In this document: in pieces, positions 15,240 through 22,759 of the stretch
Position numbering within the stretch: the first letter of the stretch is position 1
Layout: each line of letters starts with the position of its first letter
NCBI GenBank assembly: GCA_020630245.1
Contig: JAHDBZ010000004.1
Span: 8,911 to 36,370 of the forward strand
Direction: 5' to 3'
Origin: Candidatus Altimarinota bacterium
Lineage (GTDB): Bacteria > Patescibacteriota > Gracilibacteria > UBA4473
Length of the DNA stretch: 27,460 bases
Made by a program: the position numbers and the translations under genes
Notes under the pieces: model-generated
What the model was told of the DNA's origin: nothing
What the model saw: the letters and a program-made list of their open reading frames with translations, nothing else
Database searches by the model: none

Positions 15240-16019
15240 ATGAAACGTCTCAACCCCGAACTCGTACTCCGTGTCTTTGCCGGTTTATTTTTTCTCATTC
15301 CTGGACTTTTTAAGGTCCTGTCTCCGGGAGATTTCAAAGAATTTTTAGATTTCTTCCCGAGCCACTTTGACGCGATTTCATCCTTACTTTTCTGGATGGT
15401 GACGCTATTGCAGATCGGGGGAGGAATATTACTACTCTGGGGCAAACAATTCCGCGCCTTTGTAGTGCCACTCGCTATGGTATCAATCGTAGCCCTACTC
15501 ACCACCGTGCCCAATGACACTGGCTCAGCCCAACAATTTGTGGCCGTACTCACGCACATTATGACTTTCGGAATCTTTATGGCTCTCTTTATGATCGGAC
15601 CGAAAAGCAAAGACATTCTCGATATGATTATCGGCCGAGACACCGAGCGCGGCTGGGACTTGGTTCAGACTTCGCTGAGTTTTTTCTGGATTGGGCTGGG
15701 GGCCGCGATCTGGTTCGCGCCGCAACTACTGAGTAAAGCCGCTGGCAACATGCCTTTTGATCTCGGGTTCTGGGGCTACGCCCTGGCCGGACTAATCTTC
15801 CTAAAAGTTGGATTCTTCCTCCTGACACGTTTTTTCACCGGCCACGCGGCCAAAGTGTCTATGGCGCTCTTTGCGGCCCTGATCGTCTTTCTGGCTCTGC
15901 CAGACATGGCCGATAGCAAGATCGGATTGATCAATCTACTTTTCCTCGTGCTTGGATTCGGCGCTTCCCTGGCTATCGACATGCGAACCTGCCCTTGTTG
16001 GAAAAAGCTTCTAAAGTAA
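15240..16019 (+). CDS. DoxX-like integral membrane protein
   Basis: A 259-residue protein with seven or eight hydrophobic segments. The N-terminal half (VLRVFAGLFFLIPGLFKVL, then LLQIGGGILLLWGKQFRAFVVPLAMVSIVALLTTVP in consecutive segments) resembles the DoxX/SURF4-type four-helix fold. The second half adds about four more helices and ends in DMRTCPCWKKLLK, whose CPC could be a metal or redox site on the cytoplasmic side. The function of DoxX-like proteins is mostly unknown; some take part in thiol or quinone redox. The ATG follows directly after a heptad repeat array and there is no Shine-Dalgarno sequence. A second heptad array begins 5 bases after the stop codon, so the gene is bracketed by the repeats. 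Confidence 0.8.
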   Translation: MKRLNPELVLRVFAGLFFLIPGLFKVLSPGDFKEFLDFFPSHFDAISSLLFWMVTLLQIGGGILLLWGKQFRAFVVPLAMVSIVALLTTVPNDTGSAQQFVAVLTHIMTFGIFMALFMIGPKSKDILDMIIGRDTERGWDLVQTSLSFFWIGLGAAIWFAPQLLSKAAGNMPFDLGFWGYALAGLIFLKVGFFLLTRFFTGHAAKVSMALFAALIVFLALPDMADSKIGLINLLFLVLGFGASLAIDMRTCPCWKKLLK

Positions 16020-16023
16020 GTAC

Positions 16024-16058
16024 GTTACTTCTGACTCCTTACTTCAAACTTCTTACTT
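16024..16058 (+). repeat. Heptad tandem repeat, CTTACTT family, five units
   Basis: Five units (GTTACTT CTGACTC, then further YTNACYN-like units), exactly 35 bp. It begins 5 bases after the DoxX-like stop and ends just before the coding-like upstream extension of the deaminase gene. Confidence 0.8.
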
Positions 16059-16121
16059 ACCCTGTACCCTTATCTCCCCGACAGCCGCGAGATCCTATAC
16101 GTCCCTGCAGATGACCTATTT

Positions 16122-16490
16122 ATGCAGGCGGCAAAACTCGTAGCCGAGACTGAATCTCTCGACGCCGACCATCAGACCGGTGCTGTAATCGTTAAAGATG
16201 GCAACATTATCGGTGCCGGCGCCAATGGCTCGACCTGGCATGAAACCCACGGCTGTGAACGCAAACGGCAAAATGTCCCCACTGGCGAAGGCTATGAACT
16301 CTGCCAGGGCTGTCACCCCAAAAACCACGCCGAACAAACCGCCATTGCTAGTTGTGAAGACTCACCAAGCGGAGCCGATCTCTATCTCTGGGGACATTGG
16401 TGGTGCTGCCAGAGCTGCTGGGGCAAAATGATCGAAGCCGACATCGCCAATGTGTATTTGGCGGAAGGGGCTACCGAAAAATTTCAATAG
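16122..16490 (+). CDS. Cytidine/deoxycytidylate deaminase family protein
   Basis: A zinc-dependent deaminase that would convert dCMP to dUMP or act on a related nucleotide. Zinc site: NHAEQTAI (HAE) and WWCCQSCWGKMIE, in which the usual PCxxC is CCQSC. Substrate-side motifs include TGAVIVKDGNIIGAGANGS. Extra cysteines (GCERKR, LCQGCH) suggest a second metal site, as in some dCMP deaminases. From ATG 16122 it has 122 residues, short for the family. The frame stays open upstream to a stop at 16032, and 16062-16121 read YPYLPDSREILYVPADDLF after a CTG codon, which looks like the true N-terminus of this family. There is no ATG, GTG or TTG there, so CTG 16062 may be the start. It converges on hupE with one base between stops. 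Confidence 0.88.
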   Translation: MQAAKLVAETESLDADHQTGAVIVKDGNIIGAGANGSTWHETHGCERKRQNVPTGEGYELCQGCHPKNHAEQTAIASCEDSPSGADLYLWGHWWCCQSCWGKMIEADIANVYLAEGATEKFQ

Positions 16491-16491
16491 C

Positions 16492-17505
16492 CTAAAAAAA
16501 CAACCGTTCCCACACCCAGGACAGCGCCAGTATAGACACCAACGCCGCAAACATGGGAATGACGAATTTGTCCCATTTGAGTCGATGAACCAGCCACAAC
16601 ACCGGCATCCAGAGTGCTAGGATGATCAGCTGTCCGATCTCTACTCCGACATTGAAAAACAGCAGTGAAGGCAACAAACGTGTCGCATCAGGCGCGACCT
16701 CCGCAAAAACGCCCGCAAAACCGAGACCATGGAAGAGCCCAAAGACAAAAATCGTCAGCAGGCGGTTATTCTGTGATTCAAGCCAGGGAAATTTCTGTCG
16801 TAAAAAGACAGACGTAAACGCAATGTAAGCGATAGAAAGAGCAATCAAAGGTTCGACGATCCCTGCCGACAGCGTCAAGATATTGGTTCCTCCCAATAGG
16901 AGCGTCACTGTATGCGCGATCGTAAAAGTCGTCACCATCGCCAGCACCCGCTTCCACGGTGGTAGCAACAGAACTAAAACCATCACAAAGAGTACGTGAT
17001 CAATTCCTTCGAGGATGTGCTCTACCCCCAGACGGACGTAATTCACCGCAAACTGCCACCAACTAAACTGGGCATCATCGAGTCGATAATCAAACTCCTG
17101 ACTAAGGGAATTGAGCAGGGCTAGATCGTTGATCGTAAAGCTGCCAGGGTCAGTTTCACCAGCAAGCAGTTTCTGCACGACCGATTCCCAACCTGCGTCG
17201 GCTAGGTCTGGCGTGGCCTGGATAAACTCTAGGATCTCTGGCTCATTGGCTTCGGGATTATCAATGAGGAACTGTACGAGCTCCGTCGGCAGGTTAAAGC
17301 TCTCAAATTGCTCCTCTTCATTCCAGATTTGGTACTGGTTCGCCAATTCCTGGGTCTCGAGCCAGGCTTCGAATTCTGCCTCTGAAGCATCAGGGTTTTC
17401 GATAAGGTACTGGAGAATTTCTGGAGGGATGTCATGGGCTTCCACTGTGAGCGGTGAGCAGTAAACAGTGAGCAGTAATCCGAGAGCCAAAAAGAATTTT
17501 TTCAT
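16492..17505 (-). CDS. HupE/UreJ-family membrane protein with an exported helical N-terminal domain
   Basis: A 337-residue protein. Residues 1-23 are a signal peptide whose hydrophobic part is encoded by heptad repeats. Residues ~25-150 are an acidic outer domain with two copies of a 25-residue unit, IPPEILQYLIENPDA (26-) and LPTELVQFLIDNPEA (72-). From ~155 there is a six- or seven-helix permease with GVEHILEGIDHVLFVM, TIAHTVTLLLGG and FVFGLFHGLGFAG, the hallmarks of the HupE/UreJ_2 family. HupE and UreJ are nickel permeases beside hydrogenase or urease genes; no such enzyme is visible here, so the metal (Ni, Co or other) is uncertain. The start codon at 17505 lies inside a CTTACTT-type heptad array that also reaches the end of cysS, 17 bases away on the same strand, so the two may be co-transcribed. 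Confidence 0.88.
   Translation of the reverse strand: MKKFFLALGLLLTVYCSPLTVEAHDIPPEILQYLIENPDASEAEFEAWLETQELANQYQIWNEEEQFESFNLPTELVQFLIDNPEANEPEILEFIQATPDLADAGWESVVQKLLAGETDPGSFTINDLALLNSLSQEFDYRLDDAQFSWWQFAVNYVRLGVEHILEGIDHVLFVMVLVLLLPPWKRVLAMVTTFTIAHTVTLLLGGTNILTLSAGIVEPLIALSIAYIAFTSVFLRQKFPWLESQNNRLLTIFVFGLFHGLGFAGVFAEVAPDATRLLPSLLFFNVGVEIGQLIILALWMPVLWLVHRLKWDKFVIPMFAALVSILALSWVWERLFF
17447..17481 (-). repeat. Heptad tandem repeat inside the hupE-like signal peptide
   Basis: Five 7-base units (plus-strand GTGAGCG GTGAGCA, then GTAAACA, GTGAGCA and a degenerate GTAATCC). Read on the minus strand the register is CTCACTG, matching YTNACYN. It encodes about residues 9-20 of the exported domain's signal peptide. 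Confidence 0.8.
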
Positions 17506-17530
17506 ACTTCTTATTTCTTACTTCATACTT
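17503..17530 (+). repeat. Heptad tandem repeat over the hupE start and the cysS stop
   Basis: Four units, CATACTT CTTATTT then CTTACTT and CATACTT. It supplies the ATG of the hupE-like gene (17505-17503) and the TGA stop (17525-17523) and last codons of cysS. On the minus strand it gives a purine-rich AAGAAGT just ahead of the hupE ATG. Confidence 0.8.
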
Positions 17531-18950
17531 TTTTAACGCTTTGTCCCCCCGCTTCATCGAGGACCTCCCAACCCAGCTCACGGATCTGATCACGCAGCAC
17601 ATCTGACGCCGCCCAGTCTTTATTTTTTCGAGCCTCTGATCGTTGTTGCAATAGAGTTTCAACTTCGATTGGAATCGTCTCTAACTCAAGGTCTAGGACA
17701 TCAAAGATATCGTTGAAATCTGTTTCCAGAAAGTTAACGATCTCACCAGCTTCTTCATCAGACAAAGAACCTGCGTCACGTTTTTTCATACCTTCACTAA
17801 CAATCTCAAACACCACAGCGAGCGCATCCGAAACATTCATATCATCACAAAGCGCTGCTTGATATTTTTGGCTCAAATCCGCAATCCAATCCGTATCACT
17901 ATCAACCGTTAACCATTCACCATTCACCATCAACCTTCTGGCTTCCTGAATACGTTCAATACTGCTCCGCGCTTGCACCAAACTATCTTCGGTAAAATTC
18001 AGTGCCGTTCGATAGTGTGCCGCTAGCAAAGCATAACGAATCTCGGTTCCTTTGTAGCCTTTGGTGAGTAAGTCGCGGATCGTGAAAAAATTCCCTTTGG
18101 ATTTTGACATTTTTTTGCCATCGACCAGCAGGTGTTTGGCATGGAGCCAGTACGGGATCGTGTAATCACAGCTGCATTCATTTTGCGCGATTTCACATTC
18201 ATGATGTGGGAAGATATTGTCCTCTCCCCCCGTATGAATATCAGTGTGTGGCAGCAGCCCCTGACTCATGGCCGAACACTCGATGTGCCAACCCGGAAAA
18301 CCCATCCCCCACGGACTCTCCCATTGCATGAGATGTTCGGGAGCGGCTTGTTTCCAGAGCGCAAAGTCGAGCGGGGATTCTTTTTCATCGTTTACCTCAA
18401 CCCGAGCCCCCGCCTGCAGATCATCGAGTTTGTTTCCGGAAAGTTTCCCATAATCGGTAAATTTCGCCGCTCGAAAATACACCGAACCATTGGCTGCGTA
18501 AGCAAATCCTTTTTCGATTAACTTTTGGGCTATGTCCATCTGCTCTTGGATGAAATCTGTCGCCTTGGGACGATGATCTGGTTCTGAGATTCGTAATTCT
18601 TTCTCATCCTCCAGAAAGTACTGCGTGAATTTTTCCGCTACCGCGAAAGCGTCAATCCCTTCGGCCTTGGCTTTTTTGGCGATCTTGTCTTCCCCATCCG
18701 CATCTGCAAAATCATCATTGGTCAGGTGGCCGACGTCGGTGATGTTTTGCACTTTGGTGACCTCATAACCAGCGTACCGAAGCACACGGGTTAGTAAGTC
18801 TGCCATCAGAAAAGACCGAAAGTTCCCAATATGCGCGAAGTCATACACCGTTGGCCCACAACAGTACAGATTGGCTTGGCCTTCTACCTTTGGGGTGAAG
18901 ACTTCTTTCTGTCCGGTCAGTGTGTTGTGTAGTGTAACTTTGGCAGGCAT
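17523..18950 (-). CDS. cysS: Cysteinyl-tRNA synthetase
   Basis: Class I enzyme charging tRNA-Cys in the cytoplasm. The start is set at ATG 18950 (MPAKVTLHNTLTGQKEVF), giving 475 residues, the family norm; the frame stays open upstream through an octad repeat and would overlap the divergent 67-aa gene. Visible motifs: LYCCGPTVYDFAHIGNFRSF (zinc Cys and HIGN, 40-43), GWHIECSAMSQG, HTGGEDNIFPHHECEIAQ (zinc ligands) and GKKMSKSKGNFF (KMSKS). The loop RRLMVNGEWLTVDSD, just before the conserved DDMN segment, is encoded by a heptad repeat array (17901-17935) and looks like an insertion in a variable loop. It ends in TGA within another heptad array. Confidence 0.96.
   Translation of the reverse strand: MPAKVTLHNTLTGQKEVFTPKVEGQANLYCCGPTVYDFAHIGNFRSFLMADLLTRVLRYAGYEVTKVQNITDVGHLTNDDFADADGEDKIAKKAKAEGIDAFAVAEKFTQYFLEDEKELRISEPDHRPKATDFIQEQMDIAQKLIEKGFAYAANGSVYFRAAKFTDYGKLSGNKLDDLQAGARVEVNDEKESPLDFALWKQAAPEHLMQWESPWGMGFPGWHIECSAMSQGLLPHTDIHTGGEDNIFPHHECEIAQNECSCDYTIPYWLHAKHLLVDGKKMSKSKGNFFTIRDLLTKGYKGTEIRYALLAAHYRTALNFTEDSLVQARSSIERIQEARRLMVNGEWLTVDSDTDWIADLSQKYQAALCDDMNVSDALAVVFEIVSEGMKKRDAGSLSDEEAGEIVNFLETDFNDIFDVLDLELETIPIEVETLLQQRSEARKNKDWAASDVLRDQIRELGWEVLDEAGGQSVKKV
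17901..17935 (+). repeat. Heptad tandem repeat inside cysS
   Basis: Five units, ATCAACC GTTAACC then ATTCACC twice and ATCAACC, exactly 35 bp; a sixth degenerate unit (TATCACT) may precede. In the TTCACCA register it fits YTNACYN. It lies within the coding sequence of an essential enzyme and is translated. Confidence 0.85.
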
Positions 18951-19007
18951 CCGTAAAGTGCAAATATTAGCCAGCCTAGTGTAATCGATATTAAAATCAT
19001 TGCACCA

Positions 19008-19039
19008 ATAACTTTCTAACTCTCTAACCTTCTGACTCA
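19008..19039 (+). repeat. Octad tandem repeat upstream of the 67-aa gene
   Basis: Four 8-base units (ATAACTTT CTAACTCT then CTAACCTT and CTGACTCA), ending 2 bases before the ATG at 19042. The core is the same CTNACY as the heptads, with one extra base per unit. Confidence 0.75.
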
Positions 19040-19041
19040 AA

Positions 19042-19245
19042 ATGAGCAACACTAAAAACCACGTCTACAACCTCATGATGCAAGCCGTTAAAGAAAATAA
19101 GTCGCTTTGGCAGATTAAAAAATACTACCAAGACGAAGACGGTAACTGCGACGAATGTACAGCGTTGTGGAAAAAAATGGCCGAACAAAAAGAACAAAAT
19201 GTCGCAGAACTAGAACGACTTATCGCCGAACACCTCAACGGCTAA
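19042..19245 (+). CDS. Small conserved-looking hypothetical protein with a CxxC motif
   Basis: A 67-residue soluble, charged, helical protein: KNHVYNLMMQAVKENKSLWQ, then DGNCDECTALWKKMAEQK and a C-terminal helix rich in Glu and Leu. The single CDEC pair could bind metal in a dimer or be redox active. No family with a known function was recognised, but the ordered amphipathic helices and clean codon usage argue for a real gene. It starts right after an octad repeat and overlaps the 3' end of the convergent SRPBCC/GyrI-like gene by 4 bases (CTAA, which supplies both stops). It diverges from cysS. Confidence 0.75.
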   Translation: MSNTKNHVYNLMMQAVKENKSLWQIKKYYQDEDGNCDECTALWKKMAEQKEQNVAELERLIAEHLNG

Positions 19246-20183
19246 CCTTTGATCGGCAGATAGATCATCGTACGCAGGTTTTTGGCCTGCACTTTACGCG
19301 GATCATTGAGGTACACTTCCATCGGGTGTACCTTTTTTCGCGATTTGATTTTGTGGGATCTCAGGTACATCATCCCGCCAGTCCAAGCGTTACCGAGATT
19401 TTGATAATCACCTTTGTGAAGAACTGTAAACGCTTTTCCGCCCTTGATACGTCCTTGTTTCATGCCGTCCGCCAAACCTTTCATTCGTTCCGAAGTCATG
19501 AAACCAGCAGTGTAGACGACCTTGCGACTCACAAAATCATACTTGTGATAGATAGAAAAAGCTTTGCCTGGTTTCACTCCCGCTTTCGTGGCCCATTTTT
19601 CTAATTTTTTAAAATCACGATCCATGGATTTCTGCATTTTATCAATCGTGCTCGTGGTTTTTATCCCAACGTAACGAAACCCACCGGCTTCTACCGCGCC
19701 CTCATAGCTCACTTTACTATGCACCGCACCTGTTTCGACGTGCTGCTTGAGCATCGACAGTCCACGTTCGAAGTCCATCCCGATGAGAGCTATGAACATT
19801 TTCTTGAGCGGGGCCATGAAAAACGGCAGCGTACTGTCGAGTTCCCAGGTCACTTTGGTCCCTTTTTTGACTTTTTTAAACGTCATACGTGCTTCCGCCG
19901 TAGATTTAAACGGGGCCGTAAATCGTAGATCATGACGAATCAATTTATCCGCTTTGAGCTCCACGATCTCCTGCTCTCCCGTTCCCAGGATAATGCCATC
20001 CCAAGCATGAATACTGCCGACAGCTTTACCATCTCCAGCTGTGACACTGACGGCTTCGCCGGGTGCCATTACATACCAAGGAGACCAGTATTTTGACTGT
20101 TTCATATCACGGGCCAACTGATATAGAGTGCGTGGACCCGCATCAATCACAATCGAACGACGAACGGTGTAAGGGATTTTCAT
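19242..20183 (-). CDS. SRPBCC-domain protein fused to a GyrI/AraC-effector-like domain
   Basis: A 313-residue protein. Residues ~1-150 look like an SRPBCC (START-like, polyketide cyclase type) ligand-binding domain: RRSIVIDAGPRTLYQLARDMKQ, WSPWYVMAP and the C-terminal long helix FERGLSMLKQHVETG. Residues ~160-313 resemble a GyrI-like/AraC effector-binding (SOUL-like) domain: GGFRYVGIKTTSTIDKMQK, PGKAFSIYHKYDF, GGKAFTVLHKGDYQNL and VYLNDPRKV. SRPBCC-GyrI pairings occur in bacteria as presumed small-molecule binders; the ligand is unknown. No DNA-binding domain is present. It starts 8 bases after the gltX stop on the same strand, so it is probably in that operon. Confidence 0.8.
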   Translation of the reverse strand: MKIPYTVRRSIVIDAGPRTLYQLARDMKQSKYWSPWYVMAPGEAVSVTAGDGKAVGSIHAWDGIILGTGEQEIVELKADKLIRHDLRFTAPFKSTAEARMTFKKVKKGTKVTWELDSTLPFFMAPLKKMFIALIGMDFERGLSMLKQHVETGAVHSKVSYEGAVEAGGFRYVGIKTTSTIDKMQKSMDRDFKKLEKWATKAGVKPGKAFSIYHKYDFVSRKVVYTAGFMTSERMKGLADGMKQGRIKGGKAFTVLHKGDYQNLGNAWTGGMMYLRSHKIKSRKKVHPMEVYLNDPRKVQAKNLRTMIYLPIKG

Positions 20184-20191
20184 TAGGATGA

Positions 20192-21649
20192 TTATAGATA
20201 GGCATTAAGGCGCTTCAAACTTTCTTCTTTTCCCAGTACTGCCGCGATATCAAACGGTCCTGCTGATCGCTCTAGTCCGGAGAGAGCCACGCGGAAAGGC
20301 GAGAGGAATTGCCCATTTTTCAGGCCCATTTCAGCGATCCTTTCAATCGACAGCTCTCGAATATGCGCGGCATTAAATTGGTCTTCTGAACAATCCTGCA
20401 ACATAGTGGTGACAACTTTTAAAACATCTGTCGCCAAGGTCTTGTCGATCTTCATTTTTTCGTTTTCGATCAGATCCCAACGCACTTCAGGCGCCTCATA
20501 AAAGTATCCCATATCCGCGCTAAACTCCGCAAACACCTTGGCTTTCTCTCGGACAATGTTGAGCACTTTTTCGAGTTTTTCGTGGTCAGCATCATACGTA
20601 GCAAAATTGTCTGGTTCATATTCTCGAACCCATTCCAAGAACTTGGTTCTCAGCTCTGAAATTTCAGTTCTTTTGCACCACTGCTGGTTGTACCAGCGCA
20701 TTTTTTCAAAATCATACTGGGCCGCGGCAGGATTGACATGAGTGAGATCAAAACGCTCGATCAAGCCATCCATATCAAAAATTTCTTCTTCCGTCTTTGG
20801 ATTCCACCCCAAGAACGCCAGTCCGTTGATCACCGCACTCGGCAAAAATCCCTGTGCCTGAAAGTCCGGCACCAAAATACAGACATTCTCGTCTGTCTTT
20901 CGTTTGGAAAGTTTCTTTTTGTTCTGATCGAGCACGAGAGGAATGTGTGCAAACTCGGGGGGATCGATCCCAAGAGCCTGCCAGACAATGATTTGCTTCG
21001 GCGTATTGGAAACGTGATCTTCTCCGCGAATGATATGGGTAATATCTTGTTGCCAATCATCGAGTACGTTAGCGAGCATGTAAAGGACTGAACCGTCACT
21101 GCGCGCCACTACAAAATCGCCGATCGTGTTACTACTCACCGTCATGTCCCCCCGAACAATGTCGGTCACATTGATGTCCATGTCTTTGGGAACTTTCAAG
21201 CGCCAAGCAAAGGCTTCGCCGCTGGCCATGCGACTTTCGGCTTCATTTCGATCTAGATCGCGACACGGCGACCAAAATACAAAATTTTGTTTGGCCTTTT
21301 GAGCGGCCTCTCGTTGTGCTTGAATCTCATCAGTGGTGACGAAACACGGAAAAACTTTCCCGGCTTCCCAGAGATTTTTCAGATGTGCCTTATGCTGATC
21401 AAGCCATTCGGTTTGTCTTTCAAAATCTGCCTCCGCTTCAAAATCCATACCAAGCCATTTGAGCCCTTCGAGGATTTCGATTTCATGCTCTGTTTTTGAG
21501 CGTTCCTGGTCGGTGTCTTCCCAGCGGAAGATCATTTTTCCCTGATGCCGCTTGGCAAATAGATAGTTAAAAAGCGCCGTCCGAGCGGTCCCTAAATGTA
21601 ACCGTCCCGTCGGAGAAGGTGGAATCCGAACTATTACGTCTTTTTTCAT
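20192..21649 (-). CDS. gltX: Glutamyl-tRNA synthetase
   Basis: Class I enzyme attaching glutamate to tRNA-Glu. The start at 21649 (MKKDVIVRIPPSPTGRLHLG) gives 485 residues, normal for the family; the frame has an earlier start at 21676 that adds nine unlikely residues. Motifs: SPTGRLHLGTARTALFNYLF (HIGH box as HLGT), FRWEDTDQERS, ITHIIRGEDHVSNTPKQI, and KKLSKRKTDENV (KMSKS variant KLSKR). The C-terminal ~170 residues are the helical anticodon-binding cage. Many bacteria lacking GlnRS use a non-discriminating GluRS; that cannot be judged here. It lies between the prepilin gene (36-base gap) and the SRPBCC/GyrI-like gene (8-base gap). Confidence 0.96.
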   Translation of the reverse strand: MKKDVIVRIPPSPTGRLHLGTARTALFNYLFAKRHQGKMIFRWEDTDQERSKTEHEIEILEGLKWLGMDFEAEADFERQTEWLDQHKAHLKNLWEAGKVFPCFVTTDEIQAQREAAQKAKQNFVFWSPCRDLDRNEAESRMASGEAFAWRLKVPKDMDINVTDIVRGDMTVSSNTIGDFVVARSDGSVLYMLANVLDDWQQDITHIIRGEDHVSNTPKQIIVWQALGIDPPEFAHIPLVLDQNKKKLSKRKTDENVCILVPDFQAQGFLPSAVINGLAFLGWNPKTEEEIFDMDGLIERFDLTHVNPAAAQYDFEKMRWYNQQWCKRTEISELRTKFLEWVREYEPDNFATYDADHEKLEKVLNIVREKAKVFAEFSADMGYFYEAPEVRWDLIENEKMKIDKTLATDVLKVVTTMLQDCSEDQFNAAHIRELSIERIAEMGLKNGQFLSPFRVALSGLERSAGPFDIAAVLGKEESLKRLNAYL

Positions 21650-21685
21650 CACAGCTAATCTAATGTTCGTTAGCAAACTAACAAA

Positions 21686-22759
21686 TTATCTTCTGATGTT
21701 TCCAAACACCCGAGAGCCCACGGCCGTCTGGAAACTGACAGTTGGGGCGTCTCCTATTTCGAAACCATAACGATTTGGGTTATCGATCTCAATATCCAGA
21801 TACATGAAGACATGTGGATGCACCTGCGCTTCGTCGATACGGAAGGCTAAGAATGGATCTCGGTCTGGTGCCGGACGGAAAGTCATTTCATTGACCAAAA
21901 TCGCCGGCGGAACAATGCTCACAAAATCATGCGCTTTTTCGCAGAAGTCTTGATTTCCTGGATCTCCCATCACCGGATAAACCTCTCCCGAACCGTAGGA
22001 TCCGCTGGCATCAGCATCATGAATGATTTCACAAGTGTTGGTAGTGCTATTCCAAATCAAATTCACATCGCCATCCGTCGCTTCGTAATTTCCATCACCA
22101 TCAGCATCGTACGGGCCCCACACATCGCCACGACCATCGTCGTCGAGATCCGTTGTTAACTGACGACGTACCTGGATATCGTCTGGATCAGAACCAGGAT
22201 CAGCCGTGTCGACAAAACTAACGGCTGTTCTCAGCTGACGACGCGCATCGATCAGATACAGTGTATCTACCGCCGAACTACTGTCCCAGGCCAAACTACA
22301 CGGATCGTCTTGAGGCGGCGGTCCGGGCGTTTTTCCTCCGAGATTACGATTTTGCACGTTGTCCAAGCTGTTATTAGTATTCCAAAAGAAAACCGTTTCG
22401 TAGGTGATTGTCTTTCGGTTGGCTTCGGTATTGGCAAGCAGGTTCCCGGTTGGATTTTGGCGTTCGGCAAAATTATCACAATTGGTCCCTCCGATCGGTG
22501 GTCCTAATTCGTGAAAATAATTGTCATAGTCAATCGTGTTATTGCGCACCATTTGTGAGATTCGTTCCATTAGGTAACGCCCTTCAGAGTAAAAATCCTG
22601 CGTAAACTGTAGACGTTTCTGACTATAATAAATCGATACCACTACACTGAGCGCCGAGGTAATCACGATCGACGCAATTCCGATCGCTACGAGTGTCTCG
22701 AGGAGAGAGTAACCCGATCGACGATTAGTGGCAGAAATGTTTTTTTTCATAAAGCTCAT
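21686..22759 (-). CDS. Type IV pilus-type prepilin (PilW-like) with EF-hand-like loops
   Basis: A 357-residue protein with a class III signal: a basic leader, then SG^YSLLETLVAIGIASIVI, with Glu at mature position 5, as needed for prepilin peptidase cleavage and pilus assembly. The large C-terminal domain holds Asp-rich loops: DLDDDGRGD (204-212), DADGDGNYEATD (218-229) and DADASGSYGSGE (248-259), whose spacing resembles calcium-binding EF-hand or thrombospondin-type loops. Cysteines at ~94, 154, 243 and 273 may form disulfides. Its ATG overlaps the stop of the preceding prepilin gene as TAATG, which supports this start over the ATG at 22750. Probably a minor pilin in the pilus tip. Confidence 0.88.
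   Translation of the reverse strand: MSFMKKNISATNRRSGYSLLETLVAIGIASIVITSALSVVVSIYYSQKRLQFTQDFYSEGRYLMERISQMVRNNTIDYDNYFHELGPPIGGTNCDNFAERQNPTGNLLANTEANRKTITYETVFFWNTNNSLDNVQNRNLGGKTPGPPPQDDPCSLAWDSSSAVDTLYLIDARRQLRTAVSFVDTADPGSDPDDIQVRRQLTTDLDDDGRGDVWGPYDADGDGNYEATDGDVNLIWNSTTNTCEIIHDADASGSYGSGEVYPVMGDPGNQDFCEKAHDFVSIVPPAILVNEMTFRPAPDRDPFLAFRIDEAQVHPHVFMYLDIEIDNPNRYGFEIGDAPTVSFQTAVGSRVFGNIRR

Noticed and set aside
17523..17525. TGA read as an amino acid (as in Gracilibacteria/SR1)
   Set aside because: cysS ends here at normal length, and no conserved protein in the window needs read-through of TGA.
15202..19039. CRISPR array
   Set aside because: The repeats are 7-8 bp with no spacers, and no cas genes are nearby.
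18951..19052. 34-residue N-terminal extension of cysS from ATG 19052
   Set aside because: It runs through the octad repeat and the start of the divergent gene, and family members begin at the ATG at 18950.
21662..21685. GTTAG-CAAA-CTAAC hairpin between the pilin gene and gltX
   Set aside because: Five AT-rich base pairs without a T-tract, too weak to call a terminator or operator.
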